Below, in pieces: positions 48,815-59,621 of a stretch of DNA of 64,000 bases (positions are counted from its first letter, which is position 1; every line of letters starts with the position of its first letter). Origin of the DNA: Ustulina deusta (lineage: Eukaryota; Ascomycota; Sordariomycetes; Xylariales; Xylariaceae). The stretch covers positions 186,001 to 250,000 of the forward strand of contig JAJNNX010000061.1 in assembly GCA_023159155.1 (NCBI GenBank). Reading direction: 5' to 3'. The notes beneath the pieces were generated by a model, which saw only the letters and a list, made by a program, of their open reading frames with translations, did not search any database and was not told where the DNA came from. Made by a program: the position numbers and the translations under genes.

Positions 48815-49392
48815 CTTAAAAATTTTTTTTTAGTTAACTTTTTTAATTTATATAGTTTAAAAGTTAGAAATACTATATAACTAACATTTTTACTTATATA
48901 ATTAACTTTTTTACTTGCGCAACTAATATTTTTGCTTATATAACTAACTTTTTTACTTACAAATCTGTTCTTTTTGCCTATATAACTAACTTTTTTATTT
49001 ATACAACTAACTTTTTTACCTACAAGTCTGTCTTTTTTGCTTATACAACTGACTTTTTTATTTATATAACTAATTTTAAACTCTAGTTCTAAATCTTGTT
49101 TAAAGCTTAAGCTAACAAATTTTAATTTTTTTTAAAGTAAAAGTATTATAAAAATACTATATTAAAGTTTTTTTGTATAATATATAAAAACTAAAAAAGT
49201 TTAAATAAAAAAATCAATACTTAAAGTAATATAAAAATTGCTTATATAAATAATAAAAAGATTTGTTTTTTTTTTAATAGTTATACTATTATATAACTCT
49301 TGTTTAATAAATTCTAAAAAATCAAGCTTGTTTTTAATTTTAAATTCTAGCTTAAAACTAAGCTTTTTAAATAAAAACTGCTTTTTAGACAA
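48815..49392 (-). pseudogene. Relic lysine-rich coding frame with heptapeptide repeats inside the AT-rich island
   Basis: On the minus strand one frame is open from 49392 to 49201, then, after three TAA codons in the same frame, open again from about 49140 to 48815. The upper part contains LSFKLEFKIKNKLDFLEF; the lower part contains SFKQDLELEFKISYI followed by ten 7-residue units such as SKKVSYI, GKKNRFV, SKKDRLV, NKKVSCI and SKNISCA. Keeping one frame open through such AT-rich DNA, with 21-bp periodicity, suggests former coding sequence; TAA codons can come from CAA by C-to-T. Family unknown. No start or end of the gene can be assigned. Confidence 0.35.
48874..49083. repeat. 21-bp tandem repeat, 10 units
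   Basis: Units of the type TATATAACTAACTTTTTTACT repeat ten times without gaps, with every third or so unit of a second type (TACAAGTCTGTCTTTTTTGCT). The period is a multiple of three and stays open on the minus strand as the heptapeptide array described with the relic frame. Confidence 0.88.
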
Positions 49393-50086
49393 AAACTAAA
49401 TTTTTTATATATAAATAGAAATAATTATACAAGGGTTCTTAGCATTTTTAGAACAAAAAAACTTTTTATTACTAAGTAGATCTTTTATTATATAATTAAA
49501 AATGTTTAATTTATAGGTTTTAAACAAATAAATTAATTCTTTTTTATTAACTTTTATTACTATTTTTATATAATAGCTTATATAATTAAAATAATTTTTA
49601 TATTTAAGTTTAATTTTTTTTTATATAAAGCTTTAGAACTAATTTTTTTTAGCTTAAGCTAATATTTTTAATAAATAAACAAACTTTTTAAGCTAATATT
49701 AACTTAATTTTATATTAATATATTTTATAATATTAAAAAATTATAGCAAAATATATATAATCTTTTAGTTTTGCTATATAATAGGATTTTTTTTTTATAA
49801 TAATATAATAATTCCTAAATATTTATTTAAATTCTAATAGTTAAATATAGCTATTATATAAGCTTTTGTTTAAATTTTTTTAATATTTCTAAATTTTATT
49901 ATAACTTTTTTATTTTTTTTCAAATATAATTAATATATTTATATACTATAGGTATAAAAATTATATAGTTTTTAGGATTAATTATATAATTATATATAAA
50001 TATAAGATTTATAATTAAAAAAGTTAAAAAAAAAAAATTTAAATTCGAATTAATTAAGATTATTTATAATATTAGTTATAAAAAAA

Positions 50087-50170
50087 CTATTATATAAGCT
50101 ATTATATAAACTATTATATAAGCTATTATACAAACTGTTATATAAGCTATTATACAAGCTATTATATAAT
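50087..50170. repeat. 12-bp tandem repeat, 7 units
   Basis: Seven contiguous units CTATTATATAAG / CTATTATACAAA. The plus frame reads repeated LLYK and stays open from about 50054 to 50260. The period is again a multiple of three. Single C/T differences between units fit RIP-like decay. Confidence 0.85.
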
Positions 50171-50435
50171 AAATTAAAAATAGATCATAAACTATTATAT
50201 AATAATCCTAAAATAGATCTTATTTTTTATTATTATTACTTAAGATTTTAATAGGTTTTAGCTAAAAAGCTAAACAAACAAAGCAAAAAAAACTATTAAA
50301 AAATAAAAAATAAAAATCTTTATATATATAATACTTAGTACTGCTAGAGCAAAGCATACTTATAAATAAAAAGGCTTTTTCTTTTAATACTATAGTATAT
50401 CTAGTACTAAAAACGTTATATAAAGCAGTAAAAAA

Positions 50436-50878
50436 GTATAAAAAATAAAAATTGTTTATACAAAGCAAAAAAAAAATATAAAAAATAAAAAATTATTTGT
50501 ACAATATAAAAAAAAAGTATAAAAAATAAAAAATTATTTATACGAAGCAGAAAAAAAATATAAAAAATAAAAGATTATTTATACAATACAAAAAAAAAAT
50601 ATAAAAAGTAAAGGATTGTTTATACAAAGCAAAAAAAAAGTACAAAAAGTAAAAGATTGTTTGTATAATATAAAAAAAAAGTACAAAAAGTAAAAAATTA
50701 TTTATATAATATAAAAAAAAAGTACAAAAAGTAAAGAATTATATATACAATACAAAAAAAAAATATAAAAAGTTGAAAATTATACGTACAAAAAAAAAAA
50801 AAAATATAAAAAGTAAAAGATTGTTTATACAAAGCAGAAAAAAAATATATAAAATAAAAAATTAATTATATAATATAG
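50436..50878. repeat. 41-bp tandem repeat, about 11 units
   Basis: Repeating unit begins GTACAAAAAGTAAAAGATTG and continues TTTATACAAAGC plus an A run. Successive units start 41 bases apart (for example 50640, 50681, 50722). Variation among units is mostly G/A and C/T. 41 is not a multiple of three, so a coding role is unlikely. Confidence 0.88.
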
Positions 50879-51166
50879 GAAATATTTATAATCCAATTTT
50901 AAATATAGTATTTAGAACAATATATATTTAATTTGTATTAAATGCTTATATAATATATCTTTTATCTAAAAAAATTATTGTACCTTTTATACAAACACTT
51001 TTATACTTATACAAAAGCTTTTATACTTACTTTTTTAAAAATATTCTATATCTGCTTTTTATACATAATTCTTTATAATTAGCCACTCTTTCTCCCACTT
51101 TTTGTATAGCTATAAAAGCCCTCCCATTTTTTAACCTCTTTTTTTTTTTTTTTTTTTTAACAACTA

Positions 51167-51259
51167 CTACCACTACTACTGCCACCACTACTGCCACTAC
51201 TACTACTACTACTACTACTATTACTACTACTACTACTACTACTACTATTATTATTACTA
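51167..51259. repeat. ACT-type trinucleotide array after a poly-T run
   Basis: A run of about 20 T (from 51139) is followed by ACT/ACC/GCC and ATT triplets for about 90 bases. It retains C in a region otherwise stripped of C. In one frame it would read Thr with a few Ala. Confidence 0.9.
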
Positions 51260-51727
51260 TATTATATATATAGTTTGTTTCTTACTATTTATCGTATAGT
51301 AAATTTTAACCTTTTTATATAAACAGTACCTCTATCCTTTCCCCTGCTACATATATTGCTCCTGCTAAAGCCTAAACTATTATTTTCCCACTTAAAAATT
51401 AGCAATTAATACCTATCTATTATAATATATTTTAATATACTATTTTAGCTCTACTAGGCTAACTTATTACTATTATATATAGTTAAGTTATAATAGCTTA
51501 AGTTTAGTTTATATAGCTAAGCTATATTAATACCTTTTTAATTTAATTTTAAAAAATTTTTATAACTATTTTTTACTTTAAATACTATTGCGCCTAAAAT
51601 ATATTAGCTAATAATATAGCATAACTATTTCTTATTTATATATAACTACTTAGCTACTTTAGTAGCTACTATAGCAATTATAAATAGTACAACTATATAA
51701 CGCGCTATTCTATATAAAATAAGCCTA

Positions 51728-51810
51728 ATAATAATAATAGTAATAATAATAATAATAATAACAATAATAATAATAATAATAACCCCCCCCCCCCTCTCCT
51801 CCCTCCCGTT
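51728..51810. repeat. AAT trinucleotide array followed by a C-run
   Basis: AAT/AAC triplets for about 55 bases end in about 13 consecutive C and a CTCCTCCCTCCCG pyrimidine tract. Just downstream (51840-51870) is a short GC-normal patch, TTGTCCGGCCAGCAGCTCGC. This abrupt change may mark a junction between two nested units. Confidence 0.9.
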
Positions 51811-52065
51811 AAAAAAAAGCCTATAGTGCTAAGCTATTAGTCCTATTGTCCGGCCAGCAGCTCGCATACCAACCTAATTATTATTTCTTAAATATATTAA
51901 TATTTTTTGTATAGTAAATACTATTAATACTAGCACTTTATATGTTTAGTAAAAACCTAAAATAATTACCGAGCACTTTTTTATAGTGTTTTAGATAAAT
52001 ATTACTATCCGTACAATAATAAAAAACTAAAACCTAGCAAATAGATAGGTTAATAGTTTTAGATT

Positions 52066-52395
52066 TAATTAATCTATTTAATCGTACGCTAATTATGCTA
52101 TATATTGAATGGGCTGTGTACGATATTATATATAAAAGTAAATAAATGTGTGTTAATAGAATGTACTGTATTGTACTATATCTAAATTTTGTATTAAAAA
52201 AGAAAAAAAAAATGTTTTATATAAGATAGAATTTTTTTTAAGAAAAGAATTTTGCTAGCGTACGAGCTGAAATAATAAAAGGAAATAAGATCTTTATAGT
52301 TAATAGTTTTTATATAAAGATATTTGTTTATTTATATAATATGCGGGTGTATAATATGGTTGTAACTAATGCTAGTTATTCTAATACTGGCTATT
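52066..52395 (+). repeat. Direct repeat, internal copy (LTR-like)
   Basis: Matches 59170-59490 in the same orientation. A shared, nearly identical core is ATAAGATAGAATTTTTTTTA and AGAATTTTGCTAGCGTACGA. In the left half this copy keeps G/C (GGGCTGTGTACGATATTA) where the other has A/T (AAGCTATATATAATATTA); in the right half the reverse holds. TGGCTATT directly after the repeat could be a primer-binding site start. Inferred: 5' LTR of a RIP-mutated retrotransposon. Confidence 0.75.
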
Positions 52396-55300
52396 TTTTT
52401 TTTTGGTTATAACTGCTTGTTATACAAAAAAAAAAAAAAAAATAACTATATATTATATAACTAACTAAAATATATATGTAATACTTTATTTAATAAACGT
52501 ATTAATTAGATTAGCGATTTAGCTTTGTATATAATAGCTAAATTATTTAGTTGTTTGTTTTAAATATAATTGTAAAAGATAGGATTGTAAGGCTAATGTT
52601 CTAGCTATATAATTAGCTAAAAATATAAGCTAGGGGTTACTCGGTAGCTATTTAGGTTAAAGCTAAACCGGGTGTTTTTGATTTATGTATTAGTAAAGTT
52701 TATAATTAGCTAGTTTGTTTAGTTAGTAGGCTTTATACGGGCAGTTATTAATTAAAACTTTTAGTATAATATATATATAGCTAAGTTAATAAATATTTTT
52801 TGTATAAAAAAAATATAAAAGTAAGCAAGTATATATTATTTTATATAGAAAGAACATAAAAATAATAAGCAAATATATGTTGTTTTGTATAAAAAGAATA
52901 TAAAAGTAAGCAGATATATATTAGCTTATATATAAAGAAGCCTGAATATAAAAAATATTTAAGTTTTTTGCTGTTTTTTGTTCTTTGTTACTTTTATAAT
53001 CTATTGTTTTATATATTGGTCCGTTCTTATATATATATATATATATTTATATAATGGATGCTATTTAGTTGTTTAGCAATAGTAGTTGCGTATTTACTAT
53101 TATTAAATAGAAGTCTAAATATAATATTATATTACTACTAATAAACAATCCAAATAATTATTGCCTTTTTGTTATATTATGTATTAATATAAATATTTAT
53201 TTTTGTTTTATATAATATATTTATATATATTACTAATATATTAGTTTTTTGTATGTAAGCTAATAAAACTTAGGTTATTGCTTTACTTTTAGTTAATATT
53301 TAAATTTAGGTATTATTAACTAAACTGCTTATGTTTATAATTATATAAATTTTTTATTACAAAGGTTACTTTTGTATAGTTTTTATCTAGTTGTATAGTA
53401 CTATTATTACTGCTTATATATAGAATGCTTATATAGCTTGCAGTAGTTTCCTGTTTTATAGCTATTGCTAGATCGTTAAATTCTAGCGTAACGTTTGTGC
53501 CATATATGTGTGGCAATTATATAATGCTTAATGCAGTTATTATATATAAAAAAAAAAAGGTTTTTGTAAAAAAAAAGGGGGGTTTTTAGTTATATAATAA
53601 AAAAATAAATATTTTAAAAAAAATAAAGTAAAGTTTATATTATTTTTATTTAAAGTTAATATATTATATATTGTTTTTATTATTTTGATTTTTTTTTTTT
53701 TATAAATGCTATATTTATATAATAATTTTTTATATTTGTTTAATAAATATTTTAATTTATATAGTTAGTTTGTTTATTAAAACAAAAGTTTTTAATATTT
53801 AGTTTAGTGTTTGTTTTATAAATATATCGGCTAAGTTGTTTTTTTTGTTAATTTATTATATTTTAAAAAAAAAAAATTTTTTATATAACTTATAAAAAGA
53901 TATAATATTAATTATTAATTGTTTTTTTTGTATTATATTTAGCTTTACTAAACAATTATATAATAACTTTAAGTTTAAATATAAAATAGCTAAAATTAAA
54001 AGTAATTTTAGCAAAGCTATAATTTTTTAAAATATTATATAAAAAGTAATAATATTATTAAATCTATTAATTATACTATATAATTTATTTATAAATATAT
54101 TTTTAGTTATTTATTTATATTTATTTAAGTTTTAGTATATAATATTACTTTTAATTTTAAAGCTTAAATTTTTTTTTATATAGCGCTTTATATCTAATAT
54201 AATAATAAATCTAAACTAAAAAGTTATATTTATATTATTTATAAATAATCTATTTATAAAAATAAATAGTTTTATATAATATAAGTTAAGTAATACAAAC
54301 GTTAAACTATAATTATAGTTATTTATTTACTATTAAATTTTTTTATTTAAATTTTTAATGTTATATAATATAAGGTCTATTATTTAAGCAATAATATATA
54401 AGTTATATATTACTTCTAGCTAATAAATACTACTAATATATATTTTTTTTATTTGTTATAAAATATATTGTTAAGCAAAATTAGTTATATAAAAGTTAAC
54501 TAGGTCTAGTTAGTTTGTTTAGTTTTTTTAAATTAAAGTAATTTTTTTTTTAAATAATAATATAATTTATTTACTATTAAACTTTATAAAATAGTTTTAT
54601 TAAAGTATTTTTTTAGCTTTATATAAAACTTAGTTTGTTAAAATTTATATTTTTTTTTTAAAAAGCTTAAGGTTGCAAAACTAAACATATTATCTGTTTA
54701 TAAGCTGGTAATACTAAAGTTATATAATAGATTTTTTATAAACAAAAAATATAAGTTATATATAAAAATAATTATTTTTAGTTTTTTGTAGTAGTACTAG
54801 TAATATATTTTAAACTAATATAGCTTTAATTTTATAAGTTTATATAATAGTTATACGATCTAAAAAATTATTCTATTAAAATATTTTAATTTTAGTTCGG
54901 ATAGTAGTTATACGATAATTTTTTTAGCTAGCTTGTTTTTTAACTGTATATATACCTATATAATATCTTAGAGCTCGTTCGAAGCATTAAAGTTATAGAT
55001 CAAAAAAGGGCTTAATATAAAGAATAATTACTAGTTTATTTGCTAGATTATAAGTAACTAAATAAAAATTATTTTTTTGTTTTTATTATTATAGCTTTAT
55101 ATAATAAGTTAGAACTTTTTATATAGCTTAGTTGTTTTTTTTTTAATTTTTTATATAAGCTAGAACTTAAAAATCTAAGTATTATTATATTTAGCCAGAT
55201 TATATTTTACGAACTAAAATATGCTTTATACAACAAAGTTATTAATTTTTATAGTGTCCGATTTTTTAAATAGTCTGCTAGGTATATTAATTATATTATT

Positions 55301-58300
55301 TTTATATAATTTAACAGCTAGAGCATAGTTCTGTTTTTTTTTAAGGGTTAAAAATAGTTAGCTAATCTATTATATAAAAGTTATAAAAAATTATATAGCT
55401 TTTTAAAGGTATTTTTGTTTTTTTTATATGTTAGGTTTTTAAAAAAGTTATATATTTTTTGCTTTTTTGTTTTGATTATTTAAAAGTATTTTTTTAGTTA
55501 TATAGTAATAAAGCTTAATTTAAGTCTATTTGAACTATATTAAGCTATTTATTAAATTAATAATTATATTTGATTTTTTAATAGATTTTATTTTGTATAG
55601 TCCGTTCTAGCCTTTTTTTTTTTGCTATACTAGAACTTTACTTTAAAAAAAAAACAATAGTATATTATATAAAATTAGTCCGTTATGCTAATTAATTATA
55701 TAGTTAATTTTAATTTTTTTTTTTTTTTTATATAATATTTTTATAGTTTTTTTTATAACTTTTGCTTTTTATATAATATTAGGCAAAAAAAGTAAATTTT
55801 AATTAATTCTAAAATATGCTTTAAAAACTAAAAAAGTTAATATAAAGCTATTTAGCTTAGTAATATTATTTAAAGCTTTAATTACTATTTATAAAATTAA
55901 TTTATTTTTTATATAATAATTAATTTTAGTTTTTAATATATTATATATATAGCAGAATAGGCCGTATGCTTTTTTAATCTTGCTTATTGCCTAGTATGCT
56001 TTAATAAGCATTATATAATACTAAAAACTTATAATTCTAGCTTAGTTTTAAAACTTTTTAGATAAGAAATTTATATTTAGGTTATATATAATATTATTAA
56101 GAAGTTTTTAATATATATTAATCTAATATTTATATAGTACTTCTTAAATATTTTATATAAATATTAATTTAAAAAATATTATTATTTAGAATAATATAAT
56201 AACATTAATTATATAAAAGATTTGTTTATTATTTATTTATATAGTATTAATTATTATTTTATAGTTAAAATTATAATTATTTTTAATTAAAAATTTAAAA
56301 CATTAGAATATTTATTTATATAATTAGTAATAATAATAAAACTTCTAGATCTTTTTTAAAATTAAATAGTTAATATTATATTTTATATAATTAAGCATTT
56401 TATATAGTTTTTTTATATAAAGGTGTCTAAATTGGTAGTAAAACTATTACAGTTCTATTTTTATAAAAAATATACTAGTTTTGTGCGGTCCAATATTAAA
56501 AAATGGGTATTTTTATTTATATATAATAAAAATAGTTTTGCTATTTTTTTATATAATAATATTTTTTATATTATTAAAATATATTTATAAACAATTAGCT
56601 TTTTTTAAAAAAAACAAAAATAGTATTAAACTATTTAAAATATAGTATATTATTATACTAAAGGTATTTTTTATTTATATAGTATTTATAGCTAAACTTA
56701 TATTATTACTGCTAAACCTAATATGTACGGTTCCTAGTATCTAGTTAATTTTTATACGAAAATATAATCTAATATAAGCTTTTAGTTATATTTTTTTTAC
56801 TATTAAATAGTTCGAAACGCTTATATTTTATAGTTTGCTTTAGTATTTTATATAATACTAGTTATTTAAAATAAACTAGTTAGATAGAACATCTGTTTTA
56901 TAGTTTTAAATATTTTTTTTAGTTATATAGTATATAAATATATTATTTATTAAAAATTAAATAAACTAACTTTTAAATTTTTTATTTATATTTTTGTTAT
57001 TTTTGTTTAACTCTAAGTGCTTTTTATACTTTATTAAGTATATTAAGAATTTTTTAAATATAAGTTTAACGTTATATATTATTTTATATAAATTAAAATA
57101 TTAGTTTTTTATATAAGCCTATTTTTAAAAAGTATATTTTGTTAACTAATATTTTTTTTTTTAGTATATAAAACATTTTTTATTTATATAGTTATTTCTA
57201 AAGTTCTAGTTTTTTAAATAGTTTTGTTATATATTTAGCTTGCTTAATAATCTAAAAAATTTAAGTCGGTAGCTTTTTATATAATAACTTTGGTTATATT
57301 TTTTATTAGTAAAATAAGTATTATTGTTTTTTTGTACGAAATGCTTTAGTATATTATCTATTATTACCCGAATATATACTTAGAGGTTAAAAAAAAAACT
57401 TTTATATGTTAGCTTTTAGAATATAAGTGCTATAGCTAGTTCGGGTACTTTTTAATACGCTTATATAATAGTTATACTTAATTAGATTTTTTTTTAGTAG
57501 CTTGTATTAAGTACTTATTATATTTTTGTAAGTTTGTTAATTATAAGTTCTAGTACTTTGTATAGTGCTAATTTTAGGTTTTTTTATTTATTTATATAAA
57601 CATAATTAAAGTTTAATCGGCTTAATACTAGTTATAATTTATATTATTATTAAAATAACTATTTATTATATAATAGATTTTATATTATATTTTTTTTAGT
57701 TTAATATAGTATATATAATATTTTTTTATAAAGTTTTTTAAAATATTTAGAAATATAATATAGTATTAGTTTTTTATTATTTTAAACTATTAATAAATAT
57801 TTATAAATAAGCATGCTTTATTATAAAATAAGTTATATAAATAGTTTATATAGTTTTTTTTTTTTTTTTATGTTTTTAAAAAAATAGTATATTTTTTAAA
57901 TAAAAATAGTTTGTTTTATATGTTTTTTATAAAAAATAAATCTAAAAAAAAACTATTTAATATAAGTTCTAGTATTATATAAAAGTATACTTATAGTATA
58001 AAGGTTTAAAAAGGGTTATAAACTATAAAATATTTATATACTAGTTAAAAGTTTAGTTTATAGTTTACTTTTGGTATATAATTATATATTATTTCTAATA
58101 TATGCTAGGTTTTTATAATTAGTTATATATGCTTAAAGTTCTAGTTTTTGTAAAGTTAGAATTATATATTTTAAATAAGTATTAGTTTAAGCTATATAAG
58201 TTCTAGTTATTTAATTTTTAGTTTTAGTTCTGTTTATATAATAGATTAAAGGGTTAAAATAAACTAAAAGATTTTTTAGAAAGTAGCTTGGAGTTATTAA

Positions 58301-59169
58301 CTAGGTATAAAAAAAACTAATAGTTATTATATAATAAATATTTAAGCTATTTAGGTTAGAAATCCTAGAGATTTAATAATTTTAAATTTATTTTGTATAA
58401 TTATAATAAGTTATTTATAAGCTATATTTTTTTTAATTAGTTTTTATATGTTTTTTTTTTTAATTATTATTATAAACTTTATATATATATTTTAATAAAT
58501 TATATAAAAATAATTTATTATTTATTTTTTAAAGTTTTTTTTAAACGTTTTTTAAAATAGTTATCCGGACTTTTTTATATTTTAATATTTAATAAATTAG
58601 TAAGCAAACTATATATTTATTATAATTTTATTTATATAAAATTTATTAAAGTTTTTATTTTAAAAATTAAAATTAATATAGTTTTGTACGGTTTTTATAT
58701 TAATACTAATATTTTTAGTAAGTTTTTTATATATAAAGTTTAAACATAATTTGGTAGATTTTGCTAAAGTACTTAGTGCTTTTTGTGCTATAGTAAGGTA
58801 AAAAAGGGGGGGAAAAAGGGGAGAAGAAGTTAAAAAGTTTGTTTGGTTGTTATATAATAATATGGTTAGAGGTAGCATAATTGTGTGCTATTTTTTTTTT
58901 TTTTATATAATATTTTGTTAGTCCGAAAAAAAAGGTTATATTATGCAATAAAAAAATAGATTTTTTTGTTTTTTGTATAATAAACAAATATTTTGTTAGT
59001 TCAAAAAAAAAAGTTATATTTGTTTTATTTTTAAATAATATATATTAACCGGTTAGAAAAAATAATTGTTGTATAGTAAAAAAATAAAGTGCAATATAAA
59101 GTTTTTTCTATTTATAAAAAGTTTAGCTTTATTTTTATTTTTATTAATCTGTAATATTTTTATAGTTAG

Positions 59170-59490
59170 ATTAGAAGTACTTTAATAACTACTAATTAAT
59201 ATTAAATAAGCTATATATAATATTATACATAAAAATAAATAAATATACGTTAATAAAATATATTATATTATATTATATTTAAATCTTGTGTTAAAAGAAA
59301 AAAAGAAAAAAATGCTTTATATAAGATAGAATTTTTTTTAAGAAAAGAATTTTGCTAGCGTACGAGCTGAAACAATAAAAAGAAATAAGGTTCTTATAGC
59401 TGATAGTCTCCGTACGAAAACATTTGTTCACCTGCGTGATGCGCGGGTGCACAATGTGGTTGTAACTAATGCTAGTTATTCCAACACTAT
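59170..59490 (+). repeat. Direct repeat, right copy (LTR-like)
   Basis: Partner of 52066-52395, about 7.1 kb apart, a normal size for a fungal LTR retrotransposon. The right half is the least mutated part of the island (CACCTGCGTGATGCGCGGGT). It is followed at 59492-59535 by a second copy of the segment that starts the internal copy (AATCTATTCATTTAATCGTA), as if another unit began there. Confidence 0.75.
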
Positions 59491-59548
59491 AATCTATTCA
59501 TTTAATCGTATGCTAATTATGCAGTATATACAGGGTAATATCTATGCT

Positions 59549-59621
59549 AAAGTGCCAAGTGCCAAGTCCTAAGTCCCAAGTTCTAAGTTTTATCGTTTGG
59601 CAGAAGTGGCACTAATGGCCC
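59549..59621 (-). repeat. Right inverted terminal repeat with heptamer array
   Basis: Reverse complement starts GGGCCATTAGTGCCACTTC and continues TGCCAAACGATAAAACTTAG, matching the left end except C/T at base 20. The heptamer array on the plus strand reads AAGTGCC, AAGTGCC, AAGTCCT, AAGTCCC, AAGTTCT. No matching target duplication of obvious length flanks the two ends. Confidence 0.92.

Larger units (their letters stand above)
46836..59621. mobile_element. AT-rich (RIP-type) island bounded by inverted terminal repeats, about 12.8 kb
   Basis: Composition changes sharply near 46.92 kb and 59.35 kb: inside, the DNA is overwhelmingly A/T with TATA/TTAA steps and very few CpG or CpA, while both flanks are normal. 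The outermost 60-80 bases on each side are GC-normal and are inverted copies of each other (separate entries). Two ~330-bp direct repeats inside differ by G-to-A and C-to-T changes, the RIP signature. Several tandem arrays and a relic coding frame are also present. Known: RIP converts repeated DNA in ascomycetes to AT-rich heterochromatin. Inferred: a composite, degraded mobile element, perhaps an LTR element (about 52.07-59.49 kb) nested in or joined to a second AT-rich unit (46.9-52 kb) within a TIR-flanked element. No target-site duplication and no transposase or polymerase could be read by eye. Confidence 0.7.

Noticed and set aside
46900..59400. AT-rich island as the centromere
   Set aside because: Far shorter than known AT-rich ascomycete centromeres and framed by inverted repeats; CENP-A data would be needed to revive the idea.
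46867..59590. Heptamer arrays as internal telomeres
   Set aside because: The unit is CTTAGGA, not TTAGGG, and the orientation at each end is opposite to that of a captured linear element.
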